The position numbers and the translations under genes are program-made. Shown piece by piece: positions 9,431 through 18,608 of a stretch of DNA of 64,000 nt. Positions within the stretch are counted from its first letter, which is position 1. Each line of letters opens with the position of its first letter. The DNA lies in assembly GCF_014207655.1 (NCBI RefSeq), contig NZ_JACHHJ010000001.1, positions 1,240,001 to 1,304,000 of the forward strand, given 5' to 3'. Source of the stretch: Geomicrobium halophilum. GTDB lineage: Bacteria > Bacillota > Bacilli > Bacillales > Marinococcaceae. The notes below the pieces were generated by a model. The model saw nothing but the letters and a program-made list of their open reading frames with translations. It did no database searches and was not told the DNA's origin.

Positions 9431-10195
9431 TTATCTGGTCATTTCTTTTTGAAACGCCTGCTTCAATCGAAATAATGCCTTTGAATGGATCTGCGAAATT
9501 CTTGACGTCGACAACCGTAACGCAGCTCCAATCTCTGTAAGGGTAAGTTCTTCATAATAGAAAAGGGAGAGGACGAGCCTTTCCTGCTCTGAAAGTTTGG
9601 TTATGAGTGTTTGCAATTGTTTATGTACTGCTTTTTTTTCAGCTTCTTCATGCGGGAGAGGCGCTTGGCGGTCTTGAACTGCTGATAGAAAAGAATCTTC
9701 GTTGTCTTCGTCGTGTGGCCCTCCATCAATGGATAACAAGTGCGACATATAGCTTTCTGCAGTCGTTTTTAACACTTCTTCTACAGAGATATTGAGCTCT
9801 ATGGCCACTTCCTTCTCTGTAACATGTCTTCCTTTTTTTTGTTGGAGAACCTCGGTGGTTTCCTCAATTTTCTTTGCTTTTTCTCGTATAGAACGGGGAA
9901 GCCAATCTTCCTTACGAAGCCCATCGATGATCGCCCCGCGAACACGAAAAGAAGCGTACGTATCAAATTTGAGTTCACGTTTATGTTCAAACTTGTGCAG
10001 TGCATCGAATAAGCCTATCATGCCATGAGATCGAAGTTCATCACGATCAACGGTGCGGGGCAGTGCCGTACTGATCCGCTGAACATGATAGTCAACGAGC
10101 GGCGAATAGGCAGCCATTAACTCTTCTTCTGCATATCGATCCCTATGATTGATCCAACGTGCCCAAATTTCCCCCAAGCTTGCTGTTGTCCGCAT
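9431..10195 (-). CDS. sigD: Flagellar/motility RNA polymerase sigma factor SigD
   Basis: Sigma-28 (FliA/WhiG) type sigma factor that directs late flagellar and autolysin genes. Region 2 spans about residues 30-110, with DELRSHGMIGLFDALHKFEH and TYASFRVRGAIIDGLRKEDW; region 3 follows with LPRSIREKAKKIEE; region 4 near 200-250 carries the helix-turn-helix LTLTEIGAALRLSTSRISQI. The start has AAAGGAGGAGACG. At 254 residues it is full length. Position is unusual: it follows flhA after only about 210 bp, whereas B. subtilis has seven flh and che genes between them; swrB is absent downstream. Confidence 0.97.
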   Translation of the reverse strand: MRTTASLGEIWARWINHRDRYAEEELMAAYSPLVDYHVQRISTALPRTVDRDELRSHGMIGLFDALHKFEHKRELKFDTYASFRVRGAIIDGLRKEDWLPRSIREKAKKIEETTEVLQQKKGRHVTEKEVAIELNISVEEVLKTTAESYMSHLLSIDGGPHDEDNEDSFLSAVQDRQAPLPHEEAEKKAVHKQLQTLITKLSEQERLVLSLFYYEELTLTEIGAALRLSTSRISQIHSKALFRLKQAFQKEMTR

Positions 10196-10220
10196 ATCGT
10201 CTCCTCCTTTACATGCCCCA

Positions 10221-10433
10221 TTAATAAAATTTGTACCTTTTTAAATGGTACAGACAATTAACGACTAAACCTCTCAAACATTGAATCGTCCGTCCTTTGT
10301 TTCCTCTGTTTTGGCTTTTATTAGGATGTTTGCTCCTATCAAGAAAAGTGAAAGCTTCCTTCTTAGGTGTAATTTTTAGTGCTTGTTTCATCGTTTTGCT
10401 CGGGCTCTCAAGGTAAGTCCACCACACCAACAC
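10221..10433 (-). pseudogene. Scar at the flhA-sigD junction, possible flhF and cheD remnant
   Basis: An open frame continues out of the flhA 3' end in another frame. It reads through YLESPSKTMKQALKI near its start, which resembles the FlhF N-terminus (V-K-x-Y-x-A-x-T-M-x-x-A-L), then KKEAFTFLDRS where FlhF has a D-A-V-I-L-N-S type stretch. It ends in NRGNKGRTIQ, resembling the GGN-x-GR motif near the CheD C-terminus. An ATG at 10391 would give 56 residues but has no good ribosome binding site. The FlhF-CheD reading is my inference from short matches; the missing genes are not inferred but seen. Confidence 0.35.
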
Positions 10434-12444
10434 TTTGAACTTCAACGTTTGGTTCCAGCTCATTGTAAGATAACACCGGAACTTGTGGAAAATAGCGTTC
10501 AATGAGCTGACGGATATGCATACGAACCGCGGGTGAACAAAGAATCACCGGCGTTTGCCCCATATCTGACAATTTTTCGGCTTCTTTGCTGATGGTTTCA
10601 ACCATTTTCTCGGCTTCATCGGGCGCAAGCGATAAGAACGTACCGTGCTCTGATTGGTGTAAGGCATCCGCAATTTTTTTCTCAGCAGCCCCTCCGAGTG
10701 TTACAACATACAACGGTCCGCTTGGCGGAACGACCGCTTTTGTAATCTGCCTTGATAGATTTTGTCTTGCGTATTCAGCGATTAACCTCGGATCTTTGAA
10801 CATCGGTCCATAATCGGCTAACGTTTCAAAGATAGCTGGCAAATTACGAATGGACACTTTTTCTTTCAAGAGCGTTGCTAAAACTTTTTGAATATCCCCA
10901 AGGGTGAGCGGGTTCGGAGTCACCTCTTCCACTAGTGTCGGGTGAGTTTCTTTCAAATGATCGACAAGCTGTTTGGTTTCTTCTCGACCTAATAGTTCAT
11001 GGGCATACCGTTTCATCGTTTCCGTTAAATGTGTAGAGACGACCGAAGGCGGATCAACAACGGTATAGCCCGAAATTTCCGCGCGGTCTTTTTGATCTTC
11101 ATCCACCCACAATGCTGGCAGGCCGAACGCGGGTTCAACTGTCTCAATGCCAGTAATGGTTTCATCATCGACCCCCGGGCTCATCGCCATATAGTGATCA
11201 AGAAGTAACTCCCCTCGGCTTACTTCATTCCCGCGCAATTTAATTACATACTCATTTGGCTGCAGCTGGATGTTATCACGGATACGAACCACGGGTACGA
11301 TGACCCCGAATTCCAGTGCCAATTGTCTACGAATCATGACGACCCGGTCGAGCAAGTCCCCTCCCTGATTCGTATCAGCAATCGGAATTAATCCGTAGCC
11401 AAATTCGAATTCGATTGGATCAATCGTTAGTAACTGCGTGACATTTTCCGGGGTTGTAACGTCTTCATTGGCTGCTTCCTCCTCTTGTAAAGATTCCTTT
11501 GGTACAGAAGAATCTTTTTGACGAGTGAGTACCCAGCCGGAAGTCCCTAGAACTGCTGAAATCGGAAATGTGACTAGATTTGATATTGGCGTAAACACCC
11601 CGAGTAAAATAAGCGCACCAGCAGCAATATAGAGCAACTTTGGATAGGCAAACACCTGCTCACTAATATCATAACCGAGCGACCCATTCGAGGCGGCACG
11701 CGTCACAACGATCCCCGTTGCCGTCGCAATCAAGAGGGCAGGAATCTGTGTCACAAGCCCATCTCCGACGGTTAGTAATGTGTACGTACCCGCTGCTTCT
11801 GTAAAACTAAGATCGTGTAGAAGCATCCCAATTATGAAACCGAAAATGATATTCACGAGGACGATGATAATCCCGGCGATCGCATCCCCCTTCACAAATT
11901 TGCTGGCCCCGTCCATTGAGCCGTAAAAATCCGCTTCCTGTTCAATTTTTTCTCGGCGTGTTTTTGCTTCCTGTTCAGTAATTAACCCAGCATTTAAGTC
12001 AGCATCGATGCTCATCTGCTTTCCTGGCATTGCATCGAGGGTAAAGCGCGCACCTACTTCGGATACACGTTCAGCCCCCTTGACGATCACGATAAACTGG
12101 ATCACAACAAGGATAAGAAAAATCACAAAACCAACAAGTGCATTCGATCCAACGACAAATGAACCAAACGTATCAATGACACTCCCTGCCTCTGCCCGAC
12201 TTAAAATGGCACGGGTCGTTGATACGCTTAAGCCGACGCGGAACAATGTCGCTAGCAAAAGGACAGTAGGAAAAATTGAAAAATCAAGCGGTTCTCTCAT
12301 GTTCATAGCGACAAGAATAATGAGCAAAGAAAGAGAGATATTCACCATGATCAGGACATCAATCATGGGTGATGGCAACGGGAAAATGAGCATGGCCACT
12401 ATTAAAATGACGCCTATTAAAATGACTAAATCACGTGCTCGCAT
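10408..12444 (-). CDS. flhA: Flagellar type III export apparatus protein FlhA
   Basis: Large membrane subunit of the flagellar export gate; its cytoplasmic ring docks chaperone-substrate complexes. The N-terminal third has about eight membrane segments, with the conserved loop near residues 150-200 (FTLDAMPGKQMSIDADLNAG). The soluble C-terminal domain spans about 330-677. The ATG at 12444 (MRARDLVILIGV) follows AGAGGAGATG and matches B. subtilis better than the upstream start at 12465. The protein has 677 residues. Its 3' end overlaps the junction scar, and flhF and flhG, normally next, are absent. Confidence 0.96.
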   Translation of the reverse strand: MRARDLVILIGVILIVAMLIFPLPSPMIDVLIMVNISLSLLIILVAMNMREPLDFSIFPTVLLLATLFRVGLSVSTTRAILSRAEAGSVIDTFGSFVVGSNALVGFVIFLILVVIQFIVIVKGAERVSEVGARFTLDAMPGKQMSIDADLNAGLITEQEAKTRREKIEQEADFYGSMDGASKFVKGDAIAGIIIVLVNIIFGFIIGMLLHDLSFTEAAGTYTLLTVGDGLVTQIPALLIATATGIVVTRAASNGSLGYDISEQVFAYPKLLYIAAGALILLGVFTPISNLVTFPISAVLGTSGWVLTRQKDSSVPKESLQEEEAANEDVTTPENVTQLLTIDPIEFEFGYGLIPIADTNQGGDLLDRVVMIRRQLALEFGVIVPVVRIRDNIQLQPNEYVIKLRGNEVSRGELLLDHYMAMSPGVDDETITGIETVEPAFGLPALWVDEDQKDRAEISGYTVVDPPSVVSTHLTETMKRYAHELLGREETKQLVDHLKETHPTLVEEVTPNPLTLGDIQKVLATLLKEKVSIRNLPAIFETLADYGPMFKDPRLIAEYARQNLSRQITKAVVPPSGPLYVVTLGGAAEKKIADALHQSEHGTFLSLAPDEAEKMVETISKEAEKLSDMGQTPVILCSPAVRMHIRQLIERYFPQVPVLSYNELEPNVEVQSVGVVDLP

Positions 12445-12465
12445 TTTACATCTCCTCTTCTTCAA

Positions 12466-13551
12466 TCATGTCGCTTGTGTCCGCTGAAGCCGGTAAACAT
12501 AAGCGAGAACTTCAGCTACAGCTCTAAATAAATCTTCAGGCACTTCTTGTCCAATCTCCGCACCATCATAAAGACCTTGTGCGAGTGGTTTATTTTCTAC
12601 CAATGTAATCTTGTTTAACTCGGCTACTTGTCTCATACGAAGTGCTGTGTAATCGGTGCCTTTTGCAATAATGGTTGGTGCTTGCATCACTTGGTCATCA
12701 TAACGAAGCGCAATGGCATAGTGTGTAGGGTTAGTAATCACGACATCCGCTTTCGGAACTTCCTGCATCATTCGTTGAGTGGCCATTTCCTGGGCGCGCT
12801 GCCTGCGCTTTGATTTAATACGCGGGTCGCCTTCCATCTTTTTAAATTCATCTTTAACATCTTGTTTAGACATTCTGATTTGCTTTTCATGATCGTACCG
12901 TTGATAGATGTAGTCTGGAACGGACAGGATGAGAAGTAAAAGCGAACAGGAAATGCCGATGATCCCCGTTAACCATGAAACCATGTAAAAGCCAGTTCGA
13001 AAATTAAGGAGAGCTAGATGAAGAAGGTCATCAACATAGATCCAAATAATCCCAAATGCGGCGAACCCCACGAGAATGATTTTCAAAAATGCCTTTATAA
13101 GTTCTACCAAGGCACGCGCTGAAAAAATCCGTTTGACTCCTTTTATCGGATTGATTTTCGACATTTTTGGCTTAATGGCTTGTGGTGCGAATAGAATGGA
13201 TACTTGCAACATGCTTGCGATCACACCGGCAAGCAAAGCCACAAGCATAATGGGCAATAACACTATCGCGATCTCAGAAAGAAGAGAGGCAAACATTGAC
13301 ATAACATTTTCGACGTTCATCTCCATCGTCGTATTATGCAAATACATTTTGATGAATAGATGATGCATGAATTCGCCTGGAACCTCTGCGTAGACAAAAA
13401 GAAAGATAAAGACGAGCAATAAAATCACAGCAGTATTGATGTCACTGCTCTTTGCTACTTGGCCTTTCTTCCGCGTTTCCTGGCGCTTTTTTGGCGTCGC
13501 TTTCTCTGTCTTTTCCTGGGCAAAATATTGTAAATCCATTCGCACGCCCAT
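12466..13551 (-). CDS. flhB: Flagellar export switch protein FlhB
   Basis: Membrane protein that switches export from rod/hook to filament substrates. It has four membrane segments at about residues 30-215 and a cytoplasmic domain with the self-cleavage motif NPTH (VVITNPTHYAIAL near residue 270). The N-terminus MGVRMDLQYFAQEKTEKATP parallels B. subtilis FlhB, so the ATG at 13551 is used; it overlaps the fliR stop as ATGA and follows GGAGG. The protein has 361 residues. Confidence 0.96.
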   Translation of the reverse strand: MGVRMDLQYFAQEKTEKATPKKRQETRKKGQVAKSSDINTAVILLLVFIFLFVYAEVPGEFMHHLFIKMYLHNTTMEMNVENVMSMFASLLSEIAIVLLPIMLVALLAGVIASMLQVSILFAPQAIKPKMSKINPIKGVKRIFSARALVELIKAFLKIILVGFAAFGIIWIYVDDLLHLALLNFRTGFYMVSWLTGIIGISCSLLLLILSVPDYIYQRYDHEKQIRMSKQDVKDEFKKMEGDPRIKSKRRQRAQEMATQRMMQEVPKADVVITNPTHYAIALRYDDQVMQAPTIIAKGTDYTALRMRQVAELNKITLVENKPLAQGLYDGAEIGQEVPEDLFRAVAEVLAYVYRLQRTQAT

Positions 13552-14333
13552 CATTCTCCTCCAAATAATTGCAATAGCGTTCGCATCGTGACCACAATCT
13601 CGTCAACGAGATTGGATACAAGCCAAAAGAACCCCGGTAACGTCAGCATTATTACCGGTAACCCCAGAAAAATTTTTAGTGGTAAACCAACAACAAACAC
13701 ATTCATTTGCGGGACCGCTCGTGACATCACCCCGAGTGCCACATCCACGAGAAAAAGCGTACCTACAATCGGAAATGACATTTGAAACGCAATAATAAAC
13801 ATTGTTGAAAACGCTTCGACAGCAGTTTTCATTACCGATTCACTTCCAAAGTTTACTCCCATTTCATTAACGGGTATATATGTATAGCTGTAGAAAATCC
13901 CATCTAACAACAGGTGGTGTCCGTCGGTTACAAACAGTATCAGGACAGCAAACGCATAGAGAAATCCTCCTGTTAAAGGGCTTTGTGCTCCGGTTTGGGG
14001 ATCAATCACGTTTGCCACGAGAAAACCAATTTTCACATCAATAAAGGCTCCAGCAACCTGAATCGCATAAAATAAGATCGCCGCAACCAGCCCGATCAAA
14101 AGACCCATCAACATTTCCTTAATGATCAGTAAAAAGAAAGTCGCATCAATGTCAAGTTCTGGTACATCCAACGTAAAAAAAATGATAGAGGCAAAGAAAA
14201 TTGCAAAAGAAACTTTAAATATATTCGGTACATTGCGATACGAGAATACAGGGAGCGTGGCAAGAAAAGCCAGAATACGCACGAAAACTAACAAAAACAC
14301 CGGCAGTTGATTGATCCATTCCAACATATGCAT
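13551..14333 (-). CDS. fliR: Flagellar export protein FliR
   Basis: Membrane subunit of the FliP-FliQ-FliR export gate. About 260 residues with six hydrophobic segments. Typical features are an N-terminal WINQLPVFLLVFVRILAF stretch, GLLIGLVAAILFYAIQVAGAFID near 80-102 and SRAVPQMNVFVVGLPLKI near 200-217. The start is uncertain: no strong ribosome binding site is seen and TTG 14348, ATG 14333 and ATG 14327 are all possible. It overlaps flhB downstream. Confidence 0.93.
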   Translation of the reverse strand: MHMLEWINQLPVFLLVFVRILAFLATLPVFSYRNVPNIFKVSFAIFFASIIFFTLDVPELDIDATFFLLIIKEMLMGLLIGLVAAILFYAIQVAGAFIDVKIGFLVANVIDPQTGAQSPLTGGFLYAFAVLILFVTDGHHLLLDGIFYSYTYIPVNEMGVNFGSESVMKTAVEAFSTMFIIAFQMSFPIVGTLFLVDVALGVMSRAVPQMNVFVVGLPLKIFLGLPVIMLTLPGFFWLVSNLVDEIVVTMRTLLQLFGGE

Positions 14334-14344
14334 CGATCCCAATA

Positions 14345-14614
14345 TCAACCAATAAAGTTATGCAAATTCGTATAGATTTCTTCTGTAAATGTGATGAGTT
14401 GCCCAAGCATCCACGCACCAAAAACCACTAAACCGGCGAGAACGCCGAGGATTTTCGGAATGAACGCGAGCGTCTGTTCCTGAATTTGTGTCGTCGCTTG
14501 AAAAATCGCAACCGTTAATCCTAGCACGAGTGCCAATACTAGCAGAGGGCCAGCGACGAGAAAAATTACCGTAACGCTGTGCTCAGCCATGCTTAAGACC
14601 GTTTCCTGACTCAT
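14345..14614 (-). CDS. fliQ: Flagellar export protein FliQ
   Basis: Small export-gate subunit with two membrane helices (about residues 14-41 and 50-73). At 89 residues it has the family length. The N-terminal MSQETVLSMAEHSV and the central ATTQIQEQTLAFIPKI are typical. It lies between fliP and fliR as in all Bacillus fla operons. Confidence 0.95.
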   Translation of the reverse strand: MSQETVLSMAEHSVTVIFLVAGPLLVLALVLGLTVAIFQATTQIQEQTLAFIPKILGVLAGLVVFGAWMLGQLITFTEEIYTNLHNFIG

Positions 14615-14638
14615 ATCATCCTTCCTTTACAACGTAAG

Positions 14639-15325
14639 CTAAAAGCTAATAAGAAGTGACTCAACCACGAGATGCCAGCCATCTACGAGTACAAATAGTA
14701 ACACCTTAAAAGGAAGAGAAATCATTACAGGCGGTAACATCATCATCCCCATCGACATAAGGACACTGGCAACAATCATATCGATAACGAGAAACGGAAT
14801 GAATATAAGAAAGCCGATTTGAAATGCGGTTTGTAATTCACTAATCGCAAATGCAGGAACTAACGCTGTCAGTGAGATATCATCTACGGTCTCGGGTGCA
14901 TCCAACTCAGCGTAGTTTAGGAACAGCGCAAGATCCTTTTCTCGAGTATGATTCGCCATAAATTCCTTCATGGGAGAGACTGCAATCTCAAAGGCTTCTT
15001 CCTGGTCCAACTCCCCTTCCAGAAACGGGGTAACCGCTTCTTCATTCACCTCTACCATAACTGGTGACATAATGAAAAACGTAATAAAAAGTGCCAAACC
15101 GATGAGCACCTGATTAGGCGGCATTTGTTGAGTTGCAAGTCCCATACGCACGAAAGCGAGCACAACGACAATTCTCGTGAAACTAGTCATCAGCACGAGA
15201 ATGCTCGGAGCAAGCATCAATATTGTTATGAGGAGAATAAGACGCAACGTCGTGGCTACAGCATCTGGGTCATCGTTGAAAAAGTCACCAATCGGAACAC
15301 CTGGTATGATGGCTGAAGTCATCAA
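14639..15325 (-). CDS. fliP: Flagellar export protein FliP
   Basis: Core subunit of the export gate. The 228-residue protein has four membrane segments and family blocks: LAPSILVLMTSFTRIVVVLA near residues 38-57, RMGLATQQMPPNQVLIGLAL near 59-78, FLIFIPFLVIDMIVASVLMS near 171-190 and MGMMMLPPVMISLPFKVLLF near 191-210. The N-terminus is short and lacks a clear cleavable signal peptide. The start overlaps the fliO stop by a few bases; ATG 15325 and ATG 15322 are both possible. Confidence 0.96.
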   Translation of the reverse strand: MMTSAIIPGVPIGDFFNDDPDAVATTLRLILLITILMLAPSILVLMTSFTRIVVVLAFVRMGLATQQMPPNQVLIGLALFITFFIMSPVMVEVNEEAVTPFLEGELDQEEAFEIAVSPMKEFMANHTREKDLALFLNYAELDAPETVDDISLTALVPAFAISELQTAFQIGFLIFIPFLVIDMIVASVLMSMGMMMLPPVMISLPFKVLLFVLVDGWHLVVESLLISF

Positions 15326-15957
15326 TTCCTCCCTTCTGAACGGTCAAATCCAATCTCTCCTTCATTCTTTGTATCTCGTAAATATACGTCCAGCTGCTCA
15401 TGAAATGAACCATAGGTTTGATCGTGATGATCTCTCTTTGTCTTTTCTCTTTTTATTAACGCAAAAGCTTTATCTGTAAAATCTGTAGTCGTGCTGCTTT
15501 CTGCCAATGCCATTAATGAGCGGGCTTCCTTCTCATCGCTGATCTCCTGCAGTAACTGAATCGATTGGCCGACGCCAACGACAAGCAGGCGGTCCCCAAC
15601 ACGAATGAGCTGCACAGACTTTTGCTGACCGAGTCCAATCCCTCCAAGGTTCTGCATCGTTTTCGTGGATTGAAAGCGATTCGTCCGTTTTGCTAAAAGC
15701 TTCAGTAAAAAGAACATAACGAAAATAACAGCCCCAAGAGCGAGACCCAATTGGAACAAGACATTCCACATGCTCTGACCGTCACTTGCAGAAGCTTCTA
15801 TGTTACTACTTTCTTCATCTATATGTACGCCTTCGATTTTTTCCTCATGGTTTTCTATCGAATCCAATACAGATGTCTCAGCATGCATGACAGCTGAAGT
15901 CGAAGATACCCATAGGATAAACGTAATGATTGCAATCCGCACTTTACATATTTTCAT
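15322..15957 (-). CDS. fliO: Flagellar biosynthesis protein FliO (FliZ)
   Basis: Membrane accessory factor for export-gate assembly (called FliZ in B. subtilis). The 211-residue protein has a signal-like N-terminus (residues 1-27, ending SSTSAVMHAE), an acidic extracellular stretch, one membrane helix near 68-90 and a cytoplasmic domain containing GQQKSVQLIRVGDRLLVVGV near 108-127, the FliO family core. It lies between cheY and fliP, as expected. Confidence 0.92.
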   Translation of the reverse strand: MKICKVRIAIITFILWVSSTSAVMHAETSVLDSIENHEEKIEGVHIDEESSNIEASASDGQSMWNVLFQLGLALGAVIFVMFFLLKLLAKRTNRFQSTKTMQNLGGIGLGQQKSVQLIRVGDRLLVVGVGQSIQLLQEISDEKEARSLMALAESSTTTDFTDKAFALIKREKTKRDHHDQTYGSFHEQLDVYLRDTKNEGEIGFDRSEGRN

Positions 15958-15972
15958 AAAAAGACTCCTAGA

Positions 15973-16335
15973 TTAACATAGTACTTTATTTACAGCATCT
16001 AGCACCCGATCAGCCTGAAAGGGCTTTACGACAAAGTCTTTTGCTCCTGCCTGGATCGCTTCGATGACCATCGCTTGCTGTCCCATCGCTGAACACATAA
16101 TTACTTTCGCCCGGGCGTCGTAAGCCTGAATTTCCTTTAACGCCTGGATGCCGTCCATTTCCGGCATTGTAATGTCCATCGTCACAAATGCCGGCTTTAA
16201 TTCTTTGTATTTTTCAACCGCCTCTTTTCCATTTTCTGCTTCACCCACGATTACAAAATCATTTTTATCGAGGATATCTTTAATCATCATACGCATAAAA
16301 GACGCATCATCTACGATTAGTACACTACTTGCCAT
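15973..16335 (-). CDS. cheY: Chemotaxis response regulator CheY
   Basis: Single receiver-domain protein whose phosphorylated form acts on the flagellar switch (FliM/FliY). Receiver residues seen: acidic pair DD in VLIVDDASFMR near 9-10, phospho-acceptor Asp in FVTMDITMPEMDG near 54, Thr/Ser in IMCSAMGQQ near 83 and Lys in FVVKPF near 105. The ATG at 16335 gives 120 residues, the same as B. subtilis CheY; an ATG at 16347 is too close to the ribosome binding site. No kinase gene cheA lies in the operon, so phosphorylation would need one elsewhere. Confidence 0.96.
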   Translation of the reverse strand: MASSVLIVDDASFMRMMIKDILDKNDFVIVGEAENGKEAVEKYKELKPAFVTMDITMPEMDGIQALKEIQAYDARAKVIMCSAMGQQAMVIEAIQAGAKDFVVKPFQADRVLDAVNKVLC

Positions 16336-16359
16336 TACGGTTTTCATCCTTTACCCATG

Positions 16360-17547
16360 TTATAAATGTTGCAATCGTTGTTCACGACTTATTATATCGG
16401 TCACCCTTACCCCGAAGTTTTCATCAATAACCACAACCTCTCCTTTAGCGACAAGACGCTGGTTCACGAGAATATCCACCGGGTCCCCAGCCAATTTATC
16501 CAGTTCGATAATCGAGCCTTGTGTGAATTGAAGAATATCCTTAATGGAACGTCTTGTCCGTCCCAACTCCACTGTTACTTCAAGTGGAATATCCATCAGC
16601 ATACTTAAGTTACGGGATTGATTTACACTAAGGGGAACATCGTCAAAATCATTAAAAGTGACCGGCTGGATATCACGGTCTACTACTTGCTCATTGGTCC
16701 TTGAATTTTTCACACCCTCCTCTAGCGGCGCATTTGACGATGGTTGAGGATTTGGGGAAGGTTCAGGGGGTTCTGTGTTCCCCAATTCCTCAGCTAAATT
16801 TTCTTCACCTTTTGGATTCGGGGCCATTAATTGGGCGACCATCTCTTTTGCGAACCCTAAACTTGCTAACTGCATAATGGAGGAGTCGATTTGATCTCCG
16901 ATTTGTAAACGAAAGGATGTTTTTACGAGTGTATCCTCTTGCGGTATATACTCCGTTCCTGAACCTTCATCTATATTGAGCATATCGACAGCAGGTGGTG
17001 AAATATCGACACGTCGATTAAAAATAGTTGACAAAGATGTCGAGGAGCTCCCCATCATTTGGTTCATCGCTTCCTGAACCGCACTAATGTACATATCGGT
17101 AAGTTCAGAAGGGGGTGAAGTCCCATCTCCACCGAGCATGAAATCTGCAATGACTCGTGCATCTTCTTCTTTAATGACAAGCAGGTTCGTACCCTTGAAT
17201 CCGCTCATGTATTTTACATGAACCGCCACATGTTGTTTCGGGAGCTCCTCATACAACAGATCGGATTGAATGGCCTGTACCACGGGTGTTGTGATTGACA
17301 CCTTTTGATTTAATAGCTTTGATAGCACCGTCGCTGCGCTTCCAAACGAAATATTTCCAATTTCACCAATCGTATCCTGTTCAATCGTCGTTAAGTACTG
17401 GCTGACATCTAACCCAGCTTTCGTTGTGGGAGGCGGATAGCCATCTTCTTCTACGTTATTGCTCGTTACTTTTTGCTCATCATTTCCATCTTCTAAACCT
17501 TCAAGCAATCCGTTTATTTCCTCCTGGGAGAGAGAATCGTCATTCAT
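16360..17547 (-). CDS. fliY: Flagellar motor switch phosphatase FliY (FliN domain)
   Basis: Switch component with an N-terminal peptide for CheY-P (SLSQEEINGLLEGL near residues 5-18), a CheC-like phosphatase middle domain (about 50-240, with IGEIGNISFGSAATVLSKLL and VQEAMNQMMGSSSTSLS, both carrying the E-x-x-N pair), a variable Pro-rich linker and a C-terminal FliN/SpoA domain (about 310-390, VELGRTRRSIKDILQFTQGS). The length, 395 residues, is normal. As cheC is missing from the operon, FliY is the only CheY-P phosphatase coded here. Confidence 0.96.
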   Translation of the reverse strand: MNDDSLSQEEINGLLEGLEDGNDEQKVTSNNVEEDGYPPPTTKAGLDVSQYLTTIEQDTIGEIGNISFGSAATVLSKLLNQKVSITTPVVQAIQSDLLYEELPKQHVAVHVKYMSGFKGTNLLVIKEEDARVIADFMLGGDGTSPPSELTDMYISAVQEAMNQMMGSSSTSLSTIFNRRVDISPPAVDMLNIDEGSGTEYIPQEDTLVKTSFRLQIGDQIDSSIMQLASLGFAKEMVAQLMAPNPKGEENLAEELGNTEPPEPSPNPQPSSNAPLEEGVKNSRTNEQVVDRDIQPVTFNDFDDVPLSVNQSRNLSMLMDIPLEVTVELGRTRRSIKDILQFTQGSIIELDKLAGDPVDILVNQRLVAKGEVVVIDENFGVRVTDIISREQRLQHL

Positions 17548-18536
17548 CTGTCTTCTTCTGCCTCCTTTATTTTCTCAATGACTTGTACAGCCAACCGCTT
17601 CTTTTTCTTTCCGGCTTGAACAAAGTACTTCGGTTCCCCGCCGACATAAGCCACAAACGGATCATTGACTGGCTGGGAAAGCTCGATAACATCATCCTGA
17701 CGCAAATGGAGAAGTTCCTCTACGCTGATTTGTGAATGACCAAGCAATGCCTGGAACGTCAAATTTGCCTGACGAACAGAACTTTCCAATCGCTGTTCTT
17801 CACCTTCATGGCGAGATTTATTCGTCTTCTCCATCCAGTAATGCCTAGATAGTTTTGGCAAAATCTCTTCAAATACAACATAAGGTAAGCAAACGTTAAT
17901 CATCCCTGTCGTTTCACCGATCGTTGCGGAAAGGGAGATAACCACAACTGTTTCATTTGGTGCTACCATTTGCATAAATTGTGGATTGATTTCCAAATGT
18001 TCCAAGACTGGCTCAATTTCAATCACTGAGCTCCATGCCTGTTCAAAACAATCAAGTATGTATTGGGTCATTTGTGAGAGTATTCTCGTTTCAATTTCAG
18101 TCAAATTTTCAATCTTGTTATAGCTTAAACCCTCTCCCCCTAAGATACGGTCAAGCATGGAGTAGCCGATTTGAGGATTTATTTCAATCAATAATCGTCC
18201 CGTAAGCGGCTTAGCGTCAAACACATTCAGCAACGTCATTTTGGGAATTGAACGGATAAATTCTTCATAAGACAATTGTTCAACAGAAGCTACTGATATT
18301 TGTACGAACGTACGTAATCGGGCAGCGAGTGCTGTCGTCAACAGACGTGCAAAGTTCTCATGGATACGTGTCAAGGAACGTATTTGATCTTTAGAGAAAC
18401 GAACGGCCCGCCTAAAGTCATAAGTCATAATTTTATTTTCATCGATTTCTTTGCGTAATTCGTTTGCATCCATTTCACCCGTCGATATCGCTGACAGCAG
18501 GGAGTCAATTTCTCCTTGTGAAAGTACATCAGTCAT
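17544..18536 (-). CDS. fliM: Flagellar motor switch protein FliM
   Basis: C-ring protein that binds CheY-P and sets rotation direction. It has the N-terminal LSQGEIDSLLSAI CheY-binding peptide at residues 5-17, the middle CheC-like domain (about 45-230) and the C-terminal SpoA domain (about 250-325, ISVEELLHLRQDDVIELSQP). At 330 residues it is the usual length. Its start overlaps nothing upstream: fliL, normally next to it, is absent, and a broken frame fills the space to flgG. Confidence 0.97.
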   Translation of the reverse strand: MTDVLSQGEIDSLLSAISTGEMDANELRKEIDENKIMTYDFRRAVRFSKDQIRSLTRIHENFARLLTTALAARLRTFVQISVASVEQLSYEEFIRSIPKMTLLNVFDAKPLTGRLLIEINPQIGYSMLDRILGGEGLSYNKIENLTEIETRILSQMTQYILDCFEQAWSSVIEIEPVLEHLEINPQFMQMVAPNETVVVISLSATIGETTGMINVCLPYVVFEEILPKLSRHYWMEKTNKSRHEGEEQRLESSVRQANLTFQALLGHSQISVEELLHLRQDDVIELSQPVNDPFVAYVGGEPKYFVQAGKKKKRLAVQVIEKIKEAEEDR

Positions 18537-18608
18537 GATTTCACCTCAAAGCTCAACCTCATCAGCATGCAAGCAAGAGGTTATGAATATCCAGGAACAA
18601 GTCTTGTT

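Noticed and set aside
10221-10502. 93-codon minus-strand frame as an intact gene
   Set aside because: Half of it lies inside flhA and it has no good start site; treated as a junction scar instead.
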